Below, in pieces: positions 37,456-39,783 of a DNA stretch of 39,783 nucleotides. Origin of the DNA: Nitrospirota bacterium (GTDB taxonomy: Bacteria; Nitrospirota; Nitrospiria; JACQBW01); the NCBI GenBank assembly GCA_016178585.1, contig JACOTA010000006.1, positions 1-39,783 on the forward strand, written 5' to 3'. Both the position numbers and the translations under genes were made by a program. The notes beneath the pieces are model-generated. The model was not told the origin of the DNA and searched no databases. It worked only from the letters and a program-made list of their open reading frames with translations. How positions within the stretch are numbered: the stretch's first letter is position 1; each line of letters starts with the position of its first letter.

Positions 37456-37832
37456 TGAAATATGCTCCTTATCAGGGGGTAGAGAAAATCTGGCTCCAAT
37501 CGATAATCCGCCCCTTGGGAAAGCTTACCGGTTTTCACGTCTCTCACAATAAGTATACCAAAACATGAAGAAAACGCTAGTCGAAGGGCTTGTTCAGGGA
37601 GAAAGAATTAGCATGAATTTTTATCTGAACCTGCTTGACTAGTTATGCCCATTTTACTTCATAAAATATTTGGTCATTGTTTAGCATAAAATAAGAGCCC
37701 GCATATAAGAATCTTAAAATGGTCTTATTTGAACCTAGCCCTTTAAACAATGGAAATGGTTTCACAATTTACTTGTAAGGGTGTTTTTCAAACCTTAGAC
37801 AGAGCACTATTGCCTTTAGAAAATTTTAGGTC
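37456..37832. other. Intergenic region, no gene recognised
   Basis: About 380 bases separate the HD-GYP gene start from the hipA end. It holds the leader of the HD-GYP gene on its left and AT-rich sequence on the right. I searched by eye for a c-di-GMP riboswitch ahead of the HD-GYP gene and found no convincing consensus. Confidence 0.4.
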
Positions 37833-37860
37833 CCGAATTTCCCTTCGCAGAGAAATTCGG
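37833..37860 (-). terminator. Possible terminator after hipA
   Basis: ccgaatttc (37833-37841) pairs with gaaattcgg (37852-37860), 9 bp with a 10-nt loop, 10 bases after the hipA stop. The minus-strand tail (gacctaaaattttct) is only loosely T-rich, so termination is uncertain. Confidence 0.4.
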
Positions 37861-37869
37861 AGAAGATAC

Positions 37870-39177
37870 CTATGGGATTTGAAACAGTTGCAGGCGACTT
37901 TTAATGCCGGTGTTGATGGATGAGGAAATGGCCTCAGGGAAATCAGCCGGCATTTGGTCTTTGGTTTTATCAAGAGCTAGAAGAACTTCGTGTTCCAGTT
38001 CTTCTATCACCCCTGTAACCTTCTCCGCTGGAAGGTTGGAAAGCACGGCCGTCTGTATGAAATGCCGTGGAAGGATTTTGTCAATCACATAATGACGGTT
38101 GTCGCCAACTGCCATCGCCAATTTCATTTTATTTCTGTTAATCTGCCCTGCATCCACATTCGGTTGCGTTGACATGATGTCGTAAAGCGGTGTCAGGTGA
38201 AACCGACCTCCTGGATTCAGGAATACACTGAAGTTCTTTGCATGCCCGTCTGTAGCGCCCAGAAGCCAGAAGGAAAGCTGGGCTTTTAGAAACATTTTCT
38301 GATCGTTGGCAGGATCGTCGCTACCTTTCAGCAATTCTAGGATTTGCCGGATCCCAGGACCGCCGTCCGGTTCGTACTTCATGGTAGGTGGGACGGACAA
38401 GGCTTGACAACAGTCCTCCTGTGGCCGACGTAAGAGACGCCCATCCGTAGCCCATTGGCGGTCAAAGCGCTCGACAATTAGGACGCGCTTTTCGCCAAAA
38501 TCTTGAATTGTTGTTTTCGCCACGGGCATTCCTAGAGCGGCCATGAAGGTCATGCAAAAATGTTCATTTTCGACGCTTTGCGAAAGGTCTATGCCGTTTT
38601 CAAGCTTGCCGATCTGGGGTTTAAAAATATGCGTGGTTGCAGTCATCCTGTGCGGGATATACCACTTATCCTTCCAGCGCAGCAGTGCAGTTTTCTCCTG
38701 AACCCCCGCAATGGAAATGCGGAATTCATCATCTTCGGTGACCCCCAGTGGGGCCCTGCCGAGGTTCTTCAGAATAAGGGCGATCTCTTTGTCAGATATG
38801 GGCTGTCCTTCTACTTTTCCGGAGGGTTTTGGTTCCACACCCTCCGGTACGAACTGAAGTGCCCCAATGCAATCTCGGCCGACAGCAGCTAGGAGGCTAT
38901 ATGCATCATCGTCGCCAGCTTTCACTCGCTCCGCGAGGCGGCGGCGGATGACGGTATTTTCGGGCAGTAGGTTGTCAAAAACTGCAATGACAGGTTTTCC
39001 GACATACCTGTCCTCACGAAGCGGCAAGGAAAGGGAAATGGGCATCGCATGTTCCCATGCAAGCCAGCTTTTATCGTACTGAAAATCGATTCCGCCTGTA
39101 CTGCTTTTTTTCAGGTCGCCCACAAGGCGGCCATTTAGAAAGGCCTTGAGTGGAATATGGGTTTTTTGCCGTGCCAT
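37870..39177 (-). CDS. hipA: HipA-type serine/threonine kinase toxin
   Basis: This 435-residue protein matches full-length HipA in length and motifs. E. coli HipA phosphorylates glutamyl-tRNA synthetase and triggers growth arrest and persistence. It shows 'MPISLSLPLREDRYVG', 'FDNLLPENTVIRRRL', the autophosphorylation loop 'FRISIAGVQEKTALL' (Ser155, equivalent to Ser150), 'DLSQSVENEH', 'VERFDRQW', the catalytic 'GATDGHAKNFSVFL' (Asp310) and 'LTPLYDIMS' (Asp333). All key residues are present, so it should be active. The start overlaps the hipB stop by 1 base. Composition differs from the flanking AT-rich DNA and an IS remnant lies nearby, suggesting acquisition. Confidence 0.96.
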   Translation of the reverse strand: MARQKTHIPLKAFLNGRLVGDLKKSSTGGIDFQYDKSWLAWEHAMPISLSLPLREDRYVGKPVIAVFDNLLPENTVIRRRLAERVKAGDDDAYSLLAAVGRDCIGALQFVPEGVEPKPSGKVEGQPISDKEIALILKNLGRAPLGVTEDDEFRISIAGVQEKTALLRWKDKWYIPHRMTATTHIFKPQIGKLENGIDLSQSVENEHFCMTFMAALGMPVAKTTIQDFGEKRVLIVERFDRQWATDGRLLRRPQEDCCQALSVPPTMKYEPDGGPGIRQILELLKGSDDPANDQKMFLKAQLSFWLLGATDGHAKNFSVFLNPGGRFHLTPLYDIMSTQPNVDAGQINRNKMKLAMAVGDNRHYVIDKILPRHFIQTAVLSNLPAEKVTGVIEELEHEVLLALDKTKDQMPADFPEAISSSINTGIKSRLQLFQIP

Positions 39178-39428
39178 TAGAATAACCGTTCAATATCACC
39201 GGGTGATGCTTTGGTTCTTGAGCGGATAACCAGCTCAAGGTTCAGGGCTCCTAGGACATCGAGCAATGTCTGCAGTAGAATTGCTTCCTCGCCCTTTTCC
39301 AGCCTGGATATAGTAGCCTGGCGCAACTTGATCTTTTTGCCAAGTTCTCCTTGCGTCAGCCCTTGCTGACGGCGGACGCGCCGCACTGCGGCGGCGACTT
39401 GTTTTGTTGTGCGGGCAATTTGATCCAT
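39177..39428 (-). CDS. hipB: HipB-type antitoxin and repressor
   Basis: From the ATG at 39428 this is an 83-residue Xre-family DNA-binding protein. The helix-turn-helix is 'QQGLTQGELGKKIKLRQATI' followed by 'SRLEKG', and the tail 'TLLDVLGALNLELVIRSR' is the beta-strand end that dimerises in HipB. It should neutralise HipA and repress the operon. The start at 39428 (MDQIARTTKQV) is chosen over 39485 because AGGATGG lies just upstream and the longer form reads through the operator. The stop overlaps the hipA start (TAATG), indicating coupling. Confidence 0.94.
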   Translation of the reverse strand: MDQIARTTKQVAAAVRRVRRQQGLTQGELGKKIKLRQATISRLEKGEEAILLQTLLDVLGALNLELVIRSRTKASPGDIERLF

Positions 39429-39450
39429 GGATACCATCCTTTTTATAAGG

Positions 39451-39491
39451 TACGTCATATCGTATATTTTGTCAATATACTTCATAACGTA
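39451..39491. promoter_or_regulatory. Probable hipBA operator
   Basis: Arms 39451-39468 (tacgtcatatcgtatatt) and 39474-39491 (in reverse complement tacgttatgaagtatatt) match at 13 of 18 positions. They lie 22 bases before the hipB start, in very AT-rich DNA with further cgtata words to 39525. Position and symmetry fit HipB autoregulation, though the E. coli TATCC-N8-GGATA operator is not present. Confidence 0.5.
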
Positions 39492-39565
39492 TAAATATAC
39501 TATATACTCTAAAGCGTATAATATATAATATAGGAAAACGATGCTAAAATGGGTTTAAATTTAAA

Positions 39566-39783
39566 TTAAATAGGTTTAGTGCATAGGTATATATACCTAT
39601 GCACTAAACGAATAATTAAATAATAAAATAAACCAAAAAAAACCGTGTGACCGCTCTGCACCACCACCTCATTGATCCGATCGAGAACCGCTGGTGTGAG
39701 GAGGGCAACATTATCCTTCAAGGTCTGCAAGGGATACTCTTTGTCCTCCTCGTCGATCCCATGCCCCAGCATCTGACGCAGGG
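39566..39783 (-). pseudogene. ISNCY-type transposase fragment, runs off the window
   Basis: The minus strand from the window edge reads 'LRQMLGHGIDEEDKEYPLQT' and then 'LKDNVALLTPAVLDRINEVV' and 'VQSGHTV', which is the N-terminal region of ISNCY-family transposases (LRQMLGHG...LQTLKDNVALLTP...INQVVV.AGH). After GHTV (about 39640) similarity ends: the frame continues with 24 unrelated hydrophobic residues to a stop at 39566. The catalytic DDE part is missing, so this copy is dead. The 5' part lies beyond 39783. A 36-bp palindrome lies inside the unrelated tail. Confidence 0.75.
39574..39609. repeat. Perfect 36-bp palindrome
   Basis: gtttagtgcataggtata (39574-39591) is the exact reverse complement of 39592-39609. 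It lies at the broken end of the transposase remnant and may be a hairpin end or terminator of a mobile element. Confidence 0.85.

Noticed and set aside
37456-37560. c-di-GMP riboswitch ahead of the HD-GYP gene
   Set aside because: Expected on functional grounds, but no GEMM-type core or paired arms could be recognised in the leader.

Overview
The window is the replication-origin neighbourhood of a Gram-negative bacterial chromosome, with accessory DNA at both edges. Three genes encode lipoproteins with clear lipoboxes, lgt is present, and there are many Sec signal peptides. A histidine-rich SmbP-like protein and a cupredoxin-like protein would fit a nitrifier- or metal-associated lineage such as Nitrospirota, but that placement is inference from gene content only.

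Layout. 1-5.8 kb: an ankyrin lipoprotein, an unknown protein, lgt coupled to a beta-propeller lipoprotein, an EamA transporter gene broken by one in-frame TGA, an SmbP-like protein and a DUF2231 membrane protein. 6-15.5 kb: a secreted YVTN propeller, then on the minus strand dnaA-dnaN-gyrB-gyrA-TPR lipoprotein, with no recF between dnaN and gyrB. 15.5-16.2 kb: an AT-rich oriC candidate with three DnaA boxes. 16.2-22.3 kb, plus strand: rpmH-rnpA-yidD-yidC-mnmE-mnmG; rnpA appears to start at CTG. 22.4-28.2 kb: 1-Cys peroxiredoxin, a cupredoxin-like protein between two identical inverted 138-bp elements, a VOC-protein remnant, UDP-glucose dehydrogenase plus a UDP-glucuronate-epimerase-like enzyme, and a single-domain response regulator. 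27.8-33.3 kb: three perfect parS sites, rsmG, parA, parB, bactofilin, mnmA and a carboxylesterase. 33.4-37.5 kb: a GAF-GGDEF-EAL protein, a macrodomain protein and a GAF-HD-GYP-PilZ protein (c-di-GMP signalling). 37.9-39.8 kb: a complete hipBA toxin-antitoxin module next to an ISNCY-type transposase remnant.

How the genes work together. dnaA, dnaN, gyrB, gyrA, oriC, parS, parA and parB form the replication, topology and segregation core. rpmH, rnpA, yidD and yidC serve ribosome and tRNA maturation and membrane insertion. mnmE, mnmG and mnmA all modify the tRNA wobble uridine. The two sugar-nucleotide enzymes would make UDP-glucuronate and then UDP-galacturonate.

The most unusual feature is the number of short palindromic repeat families. 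At least five are visible: a 138-bp MITE pair in perfect inverted orientation; a 250-300 bp nested-hairpin element in two diverged inverted copies, each keeping its own perfect stem; a GTGCCTGGTG hairpin element; a GGGGCAGG-ended element; and a GC-rich leader repeat that precedes mnmG, seems to supply the mnmE start codon, and resembles the DNA encoding the gyrB N-terminal extension. No CRISPR array and no tRNA or rRNA gene was recognised.
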